Origin: Cryobacterium fucosi
GTDB taxonomy: Bacteria > Actinomycetota > Actinomycetes > Actinomycetales > Microbacteriaceae
DNA length: 64,000 bases
Direction of reading: 5' to 3'
Assembly (NCBI RefSeq): GCF_004403515.1
Contig: NZ_SOHH01000061.1
Span: forward strand, 113,136 to 177,135
Shown here: in pieces, positions 47,844 to 57,016 of the stretch
Layout of the letters: the number at the start of each line of letters is the position of its first letter
Position numbering within the stretch: the stretch's first letter is position 1
The notes under the pieces: model-generated
What the model saw: only the letters and a program-made list of their open reading frames with translations
Database searches by the model: none
What the model was told of the DNA's origin: nothing
Position numbers and translations under genes: made by a program

Positions 47844-50124
47844 GCGGCTCCGTCCCGGGATCGTTCGAGGAGGCCGTCGGAGCTCCGGCGGCGGCGGGGT
47901 CGGTGGCAGTGGCGGGCTCTTCGCGGTCCCGGCGTCGGCGCAGGATGTTGCGCCACACCCCGAAACCGAAGAACAGCACGACGGCGGCCGCGAAGATGAG
48001 CGAGCCCAGGCCCTCCCAGTCGGCGCGCACATTGATCGGGATCAGGGCAGGCTGGTCGATCATGGTGCCCGCCGGGGTGAACAGGGTCACCCGCAGGGTC
48101 ACCGCTCCGTTCCCGACCGCCGAGGTCACGGGGACCAGCACGGTGCGGGCGGATTGCGCCTCGATGGTGGATTCGACGTCACCGCCCACCAGCAGGCGCC
48201 CGTTGGAGGGGACAACCTGCACGCGCACGGTGACGGCCTGGCCCAGGGCGTTGTCCAGCGTGACGGGGATGTCCACCTTGCTGCCGAGGACGTTGATCGG
48301 ACCCTTGGTCGAGACCGAGACCGACCGCAGCAGGGCGGAGGAATCGACGAGGCTGGTGTCCACGGCATCCCTCCAACTGCCCGGCTGCGATGCCCAGGAG
48401 TTCGACAGCAGCGAGAGCAGGGTGATGCGGTGGTCGGCGGTCACCGTCAGGGGGACGGTCAGGGCCGAGGAGAACGCCACCACTTCGGCCTCCCGCACGA
48501 GCAGCCGTTTGGCGAGTTCGACGCGGTCGGCGGGTTCGGTGCGGCCCTCGAATTTGACGTCAACGGTGGTGGCGGAACGCGCGGCGGTGAGCGTGGCCGG
48601 GGCCTGCCAGGAGAGAGCCGCGAGGGCGTCGAGCGTCTGGCTGAGTCGGCCGGCGCTTGGTGGCCAGCCGCGATCGAAGGTGGCGAGCAGGGTGCGGGTC
48701 GTGCCGGGCTTCTCCGCCGAGACGACCGCGAGTTGCGAGCCGACTTCGGCCATTGCCTCACGCCAGGCGTCGTCGGACGTCGAGAGGGCGGCCGTGCGCA
48801 GGGCCTCCGAGAGCGGATCGTCCGCGACGAGTCCCGTTCCGGCCGCGGCGCCCAAGGAGACGGCGGTGTTCGGGGTGATGTCACCGTCGGACTGGGTCGC
48901 GTTGCTGCCGGCCAGGATCGTCGTGCTGAGGCCGCCGGCCGCAAAGACCGGGAGATCGGCGGCGGCAACGGAACCCTCGTGCGGCCAGCCGATGTCGGTC
49001 GCGGTGTAATTCCAGGCGAGCAGCTGTTCGGTGGTCGGGGCGGCTCCGCCGACCGGACCGGGCGGCTGGGTGGGGGTGGCGGACGGAGCCGGAACGCTGG
49101 AGGGAGCAGGAGGCGCGGTCGCCGTTGCCGTCGGGGTGCCCGTCGCTGTGGGAGTGGCGAACAGGGTGGAGTCGATCGCCTGGTCGAATGAGGTCGGCGC
49201 GAGGAGACTCGCGGCTCCGGACTGCGTCTGGAGGGCGAGGTCCGCATCTGCATAGCTGAGCGGGAATATCTCGTTTCTCGCCTGCGCCAGCCGGTCGAGC
49301 CAGGCAATCGCACCGGGCGGCGCCGAACTGCCCAGGATGCGAATGGACACGATGATCTGCGGGTCGATGGCAATGGCGACCGGCCGATCGATCACGCCTT
49401 CCAGCTGCCGGGTGAGCACGCCGGTCGGGCCGGTGAACGTTTCGAGCGCCTTCTCGGGGATCAGGCCGGTCGTCTGCTCAGGTGCCGTGATCGGCATGAC
49501 CACGGCGACGTTCACCGGGGTCAGTTCCTCGTCGGAATACCAGATGAAGGTGCCACGGCCCTGGGCCTTGATGTCGCCGGTGTTGGTCAGGGTGACCGCG
49601 ATCCCCCGAGCACCCCACGCGTTCCCGGCGGTGAGGCCCACGGAGTCGGCCGGCACGATGACCGTGATGATCTCGGTGCTGTCGGGCTGCACGGGGGCCT
49701 TCATGGCCTCGCTCTTCATGAGGTCGCCCGGCTTCCCGGCCTTCTCGGGGTGGAGCCAGTTGTTCAGCGCGGAGCGGCTGGTCAGCGCGCGATCGGCGAG
49801 GTAGAGGTCGATCGTGCCGGGGGCGATCGGGTCGGCAGTCCCGTTCTTGATGGTGACCGTGACGGTGAGGTCTTCGCCGACGCGCAACGGCTTCAATGAC
49901 ACCGGCGCAACGGCGATGCTCACCGAATTGGGGGGCACGGCACTGGTTGAAACGCGCGCCTGGCCGGTGGGACTTGCGGCGGGACCGGCGATGGCGGCGA
50001 GAGGCGTGGCCGCGGTCAGGACGAGGGCGAGGACTGCGCCGAGCAGTGCCCCGACCGGCCGACGGCGACCGGAGCGCGGTTCGGGGAGCGCAGGCCGACG
50101 CGCAGGAACTGAGTCGGCCACCAT
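47836..50124 (-). CDS. DUF6049 secreted, membrane-anchored protein
   Basis: About 762 residues with an N-terminal signal/anchor (VGALLGAVLALVLTAATPLA near residues 23-42), a large extracellular beta-rich region, a Pro/Thr/Ala-rich insert, and one C-terminal transmembrane helix (SLIFAAAVVLFFGFGVW) followed by a basic tail. DUF6049 proteins always lie between cca and murJ in actinobacteria (the Rv3909 position). No biochemical function is known; a role in wall assembly is inferred from context. The start at ATG 50124 is uncertain. Confidence 0.88.
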   Translation of the reverse strand: MVADSVPARRPALPEPRSGRRRPVGALLGAVLALVLTAATPLAAIAGPAASPTGQARVSTSAVPPNSVSIAVAPVSLKPLRVGEDLTVTVTIKNGTADPIAPGTIDLYLADRALTSRSALNNWLHPEKAGKPGDLMKSEAMKAPVQPDSTEIITVIVPADSVGLTAGNAWGARGIAVTLTNTGDIKAQGRGTFIWYSDEELTPVNVAVVMPITAPEQTTGLIPEKALETFTGPTGVLTRQLEGVIDRPVAIAIDPQIIVSIRILGSSAPPGAIAWLDRLAQARNEIFPLSYADADLALQTQSGAASLLAPTSFDQAIDSTLFATPTATGTPTATATAPPAPSSVPAPSATPTQPPGPVGGAAPTTEQLLAWNYTATDIGWPHEGSVAAADLPVFAAGGLSTTILAGSNATQSDGDITPNTAVSLGAAAGTGLVADDPLSEALRTAALSTSDDAWREAMAEVGSQLAVVSAEKPGTTRTLLATFDRGWPPSAGRLSQTLDALAALSWQAPATLTAARSATTVDVKFEGRTEPADRVELAKRLLVREAEVVAFSSALTVPLTVTADHRITLLSLLSNSWASQPGSWRDAVDTSLVDSSALLRSVSVSTKGPINVLGSKVDIPVTLDNALGQAVTVRVQVVPSNGRLLVGGDVESTIEAQSARTVLVPVTSAVGNGAVTLRVTLFTPAGTMIDQPALIPINVRADWEGLGSLIFAAAVVLFFGFGVWRNILRRRRDREEPATATDPAAAGAPTASSNDPGTEPHA

Positions 50125-50204
50125 GTAGGGGATTCTACGGCGTGCAGGCTGGGATATCCGGCCCGGGGCGGGCGGCGACGCGCCCAGCAACTAACATGGG
50201 GGTC

Positions 50205-51635
50205 ATGCAGAGCGTCGCGACAGCCCTCACGCGGCTGGGCGACCTGGCTGCCACTCCCCCGGTTTCGGCCCTGGCAAACGCGTTCGCCGCGGCCGGCCAC
50301 GAGCTTGCCCTGGTCGGCGGACCGGTGCGTGACGCCTTCCTCGATCGTCCGATCAATGACCTCGATTTCACCACGGATGCCACCCCGGAGCAGATCCTCG
50401 AGATCGTGAAGCCCCTTTCCGACGCCCAGTGGGACATCGGCCGCGCCTTCGGCACCATCGGCGCCAGGGTCGCCGGCGAAACCGTGGAGGTCACCACCTA
50501 TCGGGCCGACAGCTACGACGGGCAGAGCAGGAAACCGGAGGTTGTTTTCGGCAAGAGCCTCGAGGACGACCTGCTGCGCCGCGACTTCACGGTCAACGCC
50601 CTGGCCCTTCGACTGCCCGGACTCACCCTCGTCGACCCGGCGAACGGGATCGACGACCTGCTCGCCGGAGTGCTGCGCACCCCGATCTCGCCCGAGGTGT
50701 CCTTCGGCGACGACCCGCTGCGGATGATGCGGGCCGCCCGGTTCACCGCCCAGCTGGGCTTCCGCCTCGACGTCGACACCGCGGTGGCGATGGAGGCGAT
50801 GGCCGACAGCATCCGCAACATCTCTGCGGAACGGGTCTGCGAGGAGCTGTCCAAGCTGCTGCGTTCCGACAGCCCGCACGTCGGCCTGGAACTGCTCGTC
50901 GAGTCCGGCCTCTTCGACCGGGTGCTGCCCGAGGTCCCCGCGCTGCGGCTCGAGGTCGACGAGCATCACCACCACAAGGACGTCTACCAGCACACGCTCA
51001 CCGTGCTCGACCAGGCGATCGGCTACGAGAGGTCCCGCGGCGGTTTCGACGGGCCCGACCTGATCGTGCGGCTGGCCGCACTCCTGCACGACATCGGCAA
51101 GCCGGCGACCCGCAAACTCGAACCGGGCGGCGTGGTCAGCTTCTACCACCACGACCTGGTCGGCTCGAAGCTGGCCAAGAAGAGGCTGCGCGCCCTGCGC
51201 TTCGACAATGACACGATCGCGGCCGTCGCCAAACTGATCGAACTGCACCTGCGGTTCTTCGGCTACAGCGAGGGAGCCTGGACCGACTCGGCGGTGCGCC
51301 GCTACGTGCGGGATGCCGGCGACCAGCTCGAACGCCTGCACATCCTGACCCGCGCGGACGTCACGACCCGCAACCGGCGCAAGGCCGACCGCCTGGGCTT
51401 CGCCTATGACGACCTCGAGCACAGGATTCGCGTCCTCGCCGAGCAGGAGGAGATGGCCGCGGTGCGTCCGGACCTCGACGGCCAGGAGATCATGGCGATC
51501 CTCGGTGTGCGCCCGGGTCGCGAGGTGGGCGAGGCCTACCGGTACCTGCTCGAGCAGCGCCTCGATGACGGCCCGCTCGGCGAGGAAGAGGCAACCCGGC
51601 GGTTGCGGGCCTGGTGGGACGGGCGTGGCGAGTAG
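50205..51635 (+). CDS. cca: CCA tRNA nucleotidyltransferase
   Basis: This 476-aa protein has a nucleotidyltransferase head with VGGPVRDAFL (residues 37-46) and NDLDFTTDA (metal Asp52 and Asp54), an RNA-binding domain and an HD domain (LLHDIGKPATR). It adds CCA to tRNA 3' ends, which the tRNA genes in this window need because none encodes CCA. It is divergent from the DUF6049 gene. ATG 50205 and 50196 are both possible starts; neither has an ideal ribosome site. Confidence 0.95.
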   Translation: MQSVATALTRLGDLAATPPVSALANAFAAAGHELALVGGPVRDAFLDRPINDLDFTTDATPEQILEIVKPLSDAQWDIGRAFGTIGARVAGETVEVTTYRADSYDGQSRKPEVVFGKSLEDDLLRRDFTVNALALRLPGLTLVDPANGIDDLLAGVLRTPISPEVSFGDDPLRMMRAARFTAQLGFRLDVDTAVAMEAMADSIRNISAERVCEELSKLLRSDSPHVGLELLVESGLFDRVLPEVPALRLEVDEHHHHKDVYQHTLTVLDQAIGYERSRGGFDGPDLIVRLAALLHDIGKPATRKLEPGGVVSFYHHDLVGSKLAKKRLRALRFDNDTIAAVAKLIELHLRFFGYSEGAWTDSAVRRYVRDAGDQLERLHILTRADVTTRNRRKADRLGFAYDDLEHRIRVLAEQEEMAAVRPDLDGQEIMAILGVRPGREVGEAYRYLLEQRLDDGPLGEEEATRRLRAWWDGRGE

Positions 51636-51699
51636 CCACTGGAGGAGTCACCCCGGCATCCGGCGGCGCAATACGGTCACCGGCGTTACTCGCTGAGAA

Positions 51700-51755
51700 C
51701 TACCTTTTCGGTCGAACCCGACACGCGTGCCGGTCGGGTTCGACCGAAAAGGTAG
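51700..51755. repeat. Palindromic hairpin element, copy B
   Basis: Perfect 23-bp arms (51700-51722, 51733-51755) flank a 10-bp centre; the arm is CTACCTTTTCGGTCGAACCC plus GAC. It follows cca and precedes the AbiEi-like gene. Copy C lies on the gene's other side. Confidence 0.87.
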
Positions 51756-51863
51756 AACCCGACGCCGAGAGGCTGGTCCTCCACAGGGGCCGACCACGAG
51801 CTGTTGTGCGCTGGGGGCGGCCCGGTCGGGTTCAGAAAAGCGCCGCGCCGTGACTATTGGTGG

Positions 51864-52850
51864 GTGGACACTCGCGACTTCCTGCATCCAACCGCCCTCA
51901 CCCTGACGCGCCAGCGCAGTCTCGTTGGGATGGACGGGCGCGACCTCCGCCGTGGCCGGGACAAAGGCGAACAAGTCCGCATCTTGCGTGGCGTCTACGT
52001 GCCCACCGACGTGTGGAAGGCGGCCGACGACGACGACCAGTACCTGATCCGAATTCAGGCGGCCGTGCTCACGCGGCGGAGCCAACCGGTGCTGTCCCAC
52101 CAGTCGGCAGCCCGGGTGTGGGGTCTGCCGATACTGAGCCGGTGGCCTGCCGAGGTGCACTTTCTCCTGTCCGCCGGGAGCAAGCGCAAGTCCCGAGCCG
52201 GGGTCGTCTGGCACTACGACCACTTCCGGGACGATGAGGTCGTCGAATTGGGCGGCTATCTGGTCACCAGCCGGCTGCGCACAATGGTCGATCTCGCTCG
52301 CACCATCCCATTCGCCTCCGCCGTGGCCAGTCTCGACGCCGGTCTTCGGGCGCCATACCTCCTGCCGGACGGAGAGCGCAGCGAGACGATTGCCAAGGAA
52401 GAGCTCCAGGAGGCCGTGGCCCGCCTCGGCTCAGCGCGCGGATGCCGCGCCGCCCGCGTCTCCGCCGACTTCGCCGACGGGCAGTCGGGTTCGACGGGAG
52501 AATCAGTCAGCCGTGCCAACATCCACCTCAGCGGGATGCCGGCACCCCTTCTCCAGGTCGCCTATCCGATACTCGGCGGCGGCGAGGACAGGGTCGACTT
52601 CACATGGGAGGCGCGCCACCACATCCGTCGGTTGCCCCTGCTCGGTGAGTTCGACGGGAAGGTGAAGTACACCCGCGACCAATACCTCGCCGGCCGAACC
52701 ATCGAGGAGGTCGTCTGGATCGAGAAGGTCAGGGAGGATCGTCTCCGGGCCCCGAACCGGGGAATGGCTCGCTGGCTCTGGGCCGTCGCAGTGAGTCCGG
52801 CGCGGCTCCGAACCCTGCTCATCGCAGCCGGTCTGAGGCCGGAACGATGA
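51864..52850 (+). CDS. AbiEi-antitoxin-like N-terminus with endonuclease-like C-terminus (function unproven)
   Basis: About 328 residues. The N-terminal part (LTRQRSLVGMDGRDLRRG, RILRGVYVPTDVW) resembles the winged-helix start of type IV AbiEi-like antitoxins. The C-terminal part (RVDFTWEARHHIRRLPLLGE, FDGKVKYTR, WIEKVREDRLRA) has the D...GEfDGkvKY pattern of a restriction-endonuclease-like fold. Such proteins are common in actinobacteria; no AbiEii toxin gene is adjacent, so a toxin-antitoxin role is not supported here. Hairpin repeats flank it on both sides. The GTG at 51864 is one of several possible starts. Confidence 0.72.
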   Translation: MDTRDFLHPTALTLTRQRSLVGMDGRDLRRGRDKGEQVRILRGVYVPTDVWKAADDDDQYLIRIQAAVLTRRSQPVLSHQSAARVWGLPILSRWPAEVHFLLSAGSKRKSRAGVVWHYDHFRDDEVVELGGYLVTSRLRTMVDLARTIPFASAVASLDAGLRAPYLLPDGERSETIAKEELQEAVARLGSARGCRAARVSADFADGQSGSTGESVSRANIHLSGMPAPLLQVAYPILGGGEDRVDFTWEARHHIRRLPLLGEFDGKVKYTRDQYLAGRTIEEVVWIEKVREDRLRAPNRGMARWLWAVAVSPARLRTLLIAAGLRPER

Positions 52851-52870
52851 CAGGTGGTGGCCACTCCGCC

Positions 52871-52919
52871 CCTTTCGGTCGAAACCGACAGGCGTGCAGG
52901 TCGGTTTCGACCGGAAAGG
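52871..52919. repeat. Palindromic hairpin element, copy C
   Basis: Arms CCTTTCGGTCGAAACCGAC (52871-52889) and its partner (52900-52919) pair with a single bulged base around a 10-bp centre. It starts 20 bp after the stop of the AbiEi-like gene and could terminate it. Confidence 0.85.
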
Positions 52920-53079
52920 TCGATCTCGGCGGATAGGGGGGGCGAGTGGCACGGGGGCGAGAAACGTCGGCGCGGAGGGCGCCGGGCCGGAGCGGTGGCG
53001 AAGGGCCGCAACATCCGGTAGTCTTGGCAGGTTGTCTGCGCGCCGGAATCCCGGCCTCCGCACTCGACACATGCACAAC

Positions 53080-53122
53080 CCTCCTGTTGCAGAGATTCTG
53101 CAGCCGTTTAGTCCGAAGGAGG
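53080..53122 (+). promoter_or_regulatory. Candidate S6:S18-binding leader of rpsF
   Basis: CCTCCT (53080-53085) can pair with the Shine-Dalgarno AGGAGG (53117-53122). Between them TGCAGA/TCTGCA (53088-53093, 53097-53102) forms a hairpin followed by CCG (53104-53106). A CCG next to a hairpin inside a stem that hides the ribosome site is the hallmark of the autoregulatory S6:S18 motif. The assignment is by eye. Confidence 0.5.
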
Positions 53123-53132
53123 TGGGTTAGTC

Positions 53133-53678
53133 ATGCATCAGTACGAGTTGATGGTTATCCTCGATCCCGAGATCGATGAGCGCACCGTAGCTCCCAGCCT
53201 TGACAAGTTCCTCAACGTTGTTCGCAACGACGGTGGAACGATTGACAAGGTTGACGTTTGGGGTCGCCGCCGTCTCGCATACGAGATCAACAAGAAGACC
53301 GAGGGCATCTATGCCGTCGTCGACTTCACCGCGAACGCTTCTGCGACGGCCGAGCTCGACCGCCAGTTGAAGCTGTCCGAGGCAGTCATGCGCACCAAGG
53401 TTCTCCGCGCAGAAGAAGGCATCGCCCAGGTCGCCGTCGCGAGCAAGCTTGCCGCCGAGAAGGCCGCCCGCAAGGCAGCCAACCCGAAGGTCATCGCAGC
53501 CAAGGCTGAAGCTGCCGCTGCCGCTCCCGCCGCCAAGGTCGCCGCATCCGTGAAGCCCGCATCGGCAGTCGCCGCCGCGGCCGTCAAGGCTGCTCCCGCC
53601 AAGGTCGACGCTCCTGCCGTGACGGAAGCCGACGCTCCCGACGCTGCCGCGCCCGCCGACAAGGCAAGCGACAAGTAG
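53133..53678 (+). CDS. rpsF: 30S ribosomal protein S6, with long Ala/Lys-rich tail
   Basis: The first 96 or so residues are a normal S6 ([36 protein letters not shown]). The remaining 85 are an Ala/Lys/Pro-rich extension ([20 protein letters not shown]). S6 pairs with S18 in the platform of the small subunit. AAGGAGGTG precedes the ATG. It leads rpsF-ssb-rpsR-rplI, with ssb 3 bp downstream. Confidence 0.96.
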   Translation: MHQYELMVILDPEIDERTVAPSLDKFLNVVRNDGGTIDKVDVWGRRRLAYEINKKTEGIYAVVDFTANASATAELDRQLKLSEAVMRTKVLRAEEGIAQVAVASKLAAEKAARKAANPKVIAAKAEAAAAAPAAKVAASVKPASAVAAAAVKAAPAKVDAPAVTEADAPDAAAPADKASDK

Positions 53679-53681
53679 CCC

Positions 53682-54185
53682 ATGGCCGGCGAGACCGTAA
53701 TCACCGTAGTGGGCAACCTCACCAGCGACCCGGAGCTGCGTTACACGCAGAACGGACTGGCGGTTGCCAACTTCACCATCGCATCCACTCCGCGCAATTT
53801 CGATCGCGCATCGAGTGAGTGGAAAGATGGTGAGTCGTTGTTCCTGCGTGCGAGCGTCTGGCGTGAATTCGCCGAGCACGTTGCGGGGTCACTGACCAAG
53901 GGTTCCCGAGTCATCGCTACCGGGCGTCTCAAGCAGCGTTCGTATGAGACGAAGGAAGGCGAGAAGCGCACGAGCATGGAGCTCGAGATCGACGAAATTG
54001 GTCCGTCCTTGCGCTACGCCACCGCTTCGCTCACGCGCGCGCAGTCATCGTCCGCTCCTCGTGGCGGCGGCGCACCTGCCGTCTCCGGGAACGACGAGCC
54101 CTGGGCAGCCACCGCCCCCGCCGCGAACACCGGCGGAGACGTGTGGAACACTCCGGGCAACTTCAGTGACGAGACACCCTTCTAA
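53682..54185 (+). CDS. ssb: Single-stranded DNA-binding protein
   Basis: This 167-aa protein has an OB fold at about residues 4-108 ([32 protein letters not shown]), a Gly/Pro-rich linker and the acidic tip DETPF that recruits partner proteins. It coats single-stranded DNA in replication and repair. It lies between rpsF and rpsR, the standard order. Confidence 0.96.
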   Translation: MAGETVITVVGNLTSDPELRYTQNGLAVANFTIASTPRNFDRASSEWKDGESLFLRASVWREFAEHVAGSLTKGSRVIATGRLKQRSYETKEGEKRTSMELEIDEIGPSLRYATASLTRAQSSSAPRGGGAPAVSGNDEPWAATAPAANTGGDVWNTPGNFSDETPF

Positions 54186-54239
54186 GCCAGGCCCCCGGGC
54201 AGCTGGCTGAAAAACACTTCTTAAGAAAGTAAGGAAATC

Positions 54240-54503
54240 ATGGCTGGAAAGTCGAGCGGCGACCGCCGCAAGCCGCTCCGCGGAGCTAAGGGTGGCAAGA
54301 ATGCCGCTCCCGCGAAGTCGATCCGGGTTGGTGTCATCGATTACAAGGATGTCCCCACCCTTCGCAAGTTCATCTCCGAGCGTGGAAAGATCCGCGCCCG
54401 TCGTATCACCGGTGTCTCCGTCCAGGAGCAGCGCCTGATCGCCCGTGCCGTCAAGAACGCCCGTGAAATGGCGTTGTTGCCCTACGCCGGCTCAGGCAGG
54501 TAG
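54240..54503 (+). CDS. rpsR: 30S ribosomal protein S18
   Basis: This 87-aa basic protein has [20 protein letters not shown], the S18 core, and [20 protein letters not shown]. There are no zinc-ligand cysteines, so it is a Cys-minus form. It binds next to S6. AAGGAAATC precedes ATG 54240. Confidence 0.97.
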   Translation: MAGKSSGDRRKPLRGAKGGKNAAPAKSIRVGVIDYKDVPTLRKFISERGKIRARRITGVSVQEQRLIARAVKNAREMALLPYAGSGR

Positions 54504-54512
54504 GGAACCCAC

Positions 54513-54962
54513 ATGTCAAAAATCATTCTGACGCACGAGGTCTCCGGCCTCGGTGCACCCGGTGACATCGTCGAGGTCAAGAACGGGTACGCCCGTAACT
54601 ACCTCTACCCGCAGGGGTTCGCCGTGTCGTGGACGCGCGGTGGCGAGAAGCAGATCGAACAGATCAAGGCAGCTCGCGTAGCCCGTGAGCACGCCACCCT
54701 CGACGAGGCACAGGCGCTCAAGGCCGCACTCGAGAACGCCAAGGTCAAGCTGGTCGTCAAGGCCGGCGAAGGCGGGCGCCTCTTCGGTTCCGTCAAGCAG
54801 ACCGACGTCGCCGAGGCAGTCGCGGCTGCGGGACTCGGTGCCATCGACAAGCGCAAGATCGAGCTCAGCCCGATCAAGATGACCGGTGAGCACAAGGCAA
54901 CGGTTCGTCTTCGTGACGAGCTCAGCGCGACCATCACACTGCTGGTGGTGGCTGCGAAGTAG
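54513..54962 (+). CDS. rplI: 50S ribosomal protein L9
   Basis: This 149-aa protein starts [20 protein letters not shown] with the L9 signature and [16 protein letters not shown], followed by the long connecting helix and C-terminal domain ([16 protein letters not shown]). It is last in the rpsF cluster, 9 bp after rpsR, and followed by a strong terminator. Confidence 0.97.
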   Translation: MSKIILTHEVSGLGAPGDIVEVKNGYARNYLYPQGFAVSWTRGGEKQIEQIKAARVAREHATLDEAQALKAALENAKVKLVVKAGEGGRLFGSVKQTDVAEAVAAAGLGAIDKRKIELSPIKMTGEHKATVRLRDELSATITLLVVAAK

Positions 54963-54977
54963 GCATTGCCGAACGAA

Positions 54978-55020
54978 AGTAGCGGTGGGTTCCGAAAGGA
55001 GCCCACCGCTACTCCTTTTT
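54978..55020 (+). terminator. Strong Rho-independent terminator after rplI
   Basis: A 16-bp stem, AGTAGCGGTGGGTTCC against GGAGCCCACCGCTACT with one G-T wobble, has a GAAA loop and is followed by CCTTTTT. It ends the rpsF-ssb-rpsR-rplI transcript. Confidence 0.93.
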
Positions 55021-55402
55021 AACCCGGCTGTATCCCCCTATTTCGGGGGCATTTCAGATGCTGAAAGCACAGTTTTGTACACAGGTGGCCCGTCAAAAAC
55101 CCAAGGTTCAAGGCGTAGTTGAGACAAGTTTCTACACACAGCTGTGAGTAGTTTTAAGTGCTGGTCAAAGTTATTTTCTATCCACAAGCTCTTAAGTTGT
55201 CCACAGGGAAGTGCACAGCTTGTGCACACGACACACGGCGTTTCGCCCAGATTTCCCACAGCCTTATCCACAGGGTCGTTTGGTTGCTGTGAAGGCGCCT
55301 CCGTATCGTGGGCACGCGGCCGATTCATGGTGTGCACGGGGTGCGGACAGGTGTTGTCGGTGGGCCCTGCTAGACCAGCACCAGGAATAGAAGGAGGCAC
55401 GG
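55021..55402. promoter_or_regulatory. dnaB upstream region with DnaA-box cluster
   Basis: CTATCCACA (55178-55186, one mismatch), TTGTCCACA (55197-55205, an actinobacterial variant) and TTATCCACA (55264-55272, perfect) lie in one orientation within 95 bp. The stretch is AT-richer than its surroundings and holds no gene. It must contain the dnaB promoter. Confidence 0.68.
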
Positions 55403-56794
55403 GTGTCGATCGCTCACTTGGGTCTGGCAGACAAGCGCGGAGCAGACGCGCGCGGCGGAGCCGAGACCCGGCACACGGAGCGCACCCTCCCCCACGACCT
55501 CCTCGCGGAACAGAGCGCCCTCGGTGGAATGATGCTGAGCAAGGATGCGGTCGCCGACGTCGTCGAGACCGTCCGGGCCGCTGACTTCTACATCCCCAAA
55601 CACGAGATCATCTTCGACGCGATCCTGTCGCTCTACGCACAGGGCGAGCCGACCGACGTCATCGCGGTCACCGACGAACTGACCAAGCTCGGCGAGCTCT
55701 CCCGGGCGGGCGGCGCCGACTACCTGCACACCCTCACCAGCCTGGTTCCGACCGCGGCCAACGCGGGCTTCTACGCCTCGATCGTCGCCGAGCGGGCGCT
55801 GCTTCGCCGCCTGGTCGAGGCCGGCACCCGCATCGCCCAGATGGGCTACTCCGGCGAGGGCGAGGTGCTCGACCTGGTCAACACGGCCCAGGCCGAGATC
55901 TACGCCGTCACCGGCGGCACCGAAACTGAAGACTACGTGCCATTGACGGATGCCGTCACCGCCGCCATCGACGAGATCGAGGCCGCCAAGCTCAAGGACG
56001 GCCAGATGACCGGCGTGCCGACCGGCTTCGCCGACATGGACGAGCTCACCAACGGTTTCCACCCCGGTCAGCTCATCATCGTGGCGGCCCGCCCGGCCCT
56101 CGGCAAGTCCACCCTGGCCTTGGATTTCGCCCGGGCCGCGTCGATCAAACACGACATGCCGAGCATCTTCTTCTCCCTGGAGATGGGGCGCAGCGAGATC
56201 GCGATGCGCCTGCTCGCCGCCGAGGCATCCGTTCCGCTGCAGAGCATGCGCAAAGGGTCCGTCGACGCCCGCGACTGGACCACGATCGCGGCCACCCGCG
56301 GCCGCATCAATGACGCCCCGCTGTACATCGACGACAGCCCCAACATGACCCTGGTCGAGATCCGGGCCAAGTGCCGCCGGCTCAAGCAGCGCGTCGGCCT
56401 GAAGATGGTCATCATCGACTACCTGCAGCTGATGACCTCGGGCAAGAAGGTCGAGTCCCGCCAACAGGAAGTCAGCGAGTTCTCGCGGGCGCTCAAGCTG
56501 ATGGCCAAGGAACTGCAGGTTCCCGTGATCGCGCTGTCCCAGCTGAACCGTGGCCCCGAACAGCGCGCGGACAAGATGCCGGCCATCTCCGACCTGCGAG
56601 AGTCGGGTTCGCTCGAGCAGGATGCGGACATGGTCATCCTGCTGCACCGCGAGAGCGCCTACGAGAAGGACAATCCGCGCGCCGGTGAGGCCGACCTCAT
56701 CGTCGCCAAGCACCGTAACGGTCCCACCCGCACCGTGACGGTCGCGTTTCACGGCCACTACTCGCGCTTCGCCGACATGGTGCCGGGAGCCTAG
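55403..56794 (+). CDS. dnaB: Replicative DNA helicase DnaB
   Basis: This 463-aa protein has the N-terminal DnaB domain (LAEQSALGGMMLSKDAVADV), a linker helix and the RecA-like ATPase with Walker A ARPALGKSTLALDFA, Walker B MVIIDYLQLM and SRQQEVSEFSR. It unwinds DNA as a hexamer at the fork; the loader is probably the dciA product from this window. GTG 55403 follows AAGGAGG. No intein is present, although actinobacterial dnaB genes often carry one. Confidence 0.97.
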   Translation: MSIAHLGLADKRGADARGGAETRHTERTLPHDLLAEQSALGGMMLSKDAVADVVETVRAADFYIPKHEIIFDAILSLYAQGEPTDVIAVTDELTKLGELSRAGGADYLHTLTSLVPTAANAGFYASIVAERALLRRLVEAGTRIAQMGYSGEGEVLDLVNTAQAEIYAVTGGTETEDYVPLTDAVTAAIDEIEAAKLKDGQMTGVPTGFADMDELTNGFHPGQLIIVAARPALGKSTLALDFARAASIKHDMPSIFFSLEMGRSEIAMRLLAAEASVPLQSMRKGSVDARDWTTIAATRGRINDAPLYIDDSPNMTLVEIRAKCRRLKQRVGLKMVIIDYLQLMTSGKKVESRQQEVSEFSRALKLMAKELQVPVIALSQLNRGPEQRADKMPAISDLRESGSLEQDADMVILLHRESAYEKDNPRAGEADLIVAKHRNGPTRTVTVAFHGHYSRFADMVPGA

Positions 56795-57016
56795 CCGCCG
56801 CCGGGGCGGCGGGCGCTCCGGGCGGGCTTCCGGTCCGCCGGTCCTGCGCGAATGCCGACATTCCCGCACCGGTACGTGGTGGCGAGGCACATCCGCGGTC
56901 ATATTCGCCGAGCGGCAAACGATCACCGCTACGCTACGAACGGGGCGTAAGTGCCGCGCAAGCGTTCGGAACGGTCCGTGCTCGCTCGTGGCTGGGCGCC
57001 ACGGAGGAGGACGCGC

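Noticed and set aside
51864..52850. A complete type IV toxin-antitoxin locus
   Set aside because: Only one gene is present; no AbiEii-type nucleotidyltransferase toxin lies next to it.
55178..55272. A second replication origin
   Set aside because: DnaA boxes alone do not make an origin; the dnaA-dnaN gap has the boxes, the AT-rich stretch and the expected context, so this cluster is reported only as possible regulation or titration.
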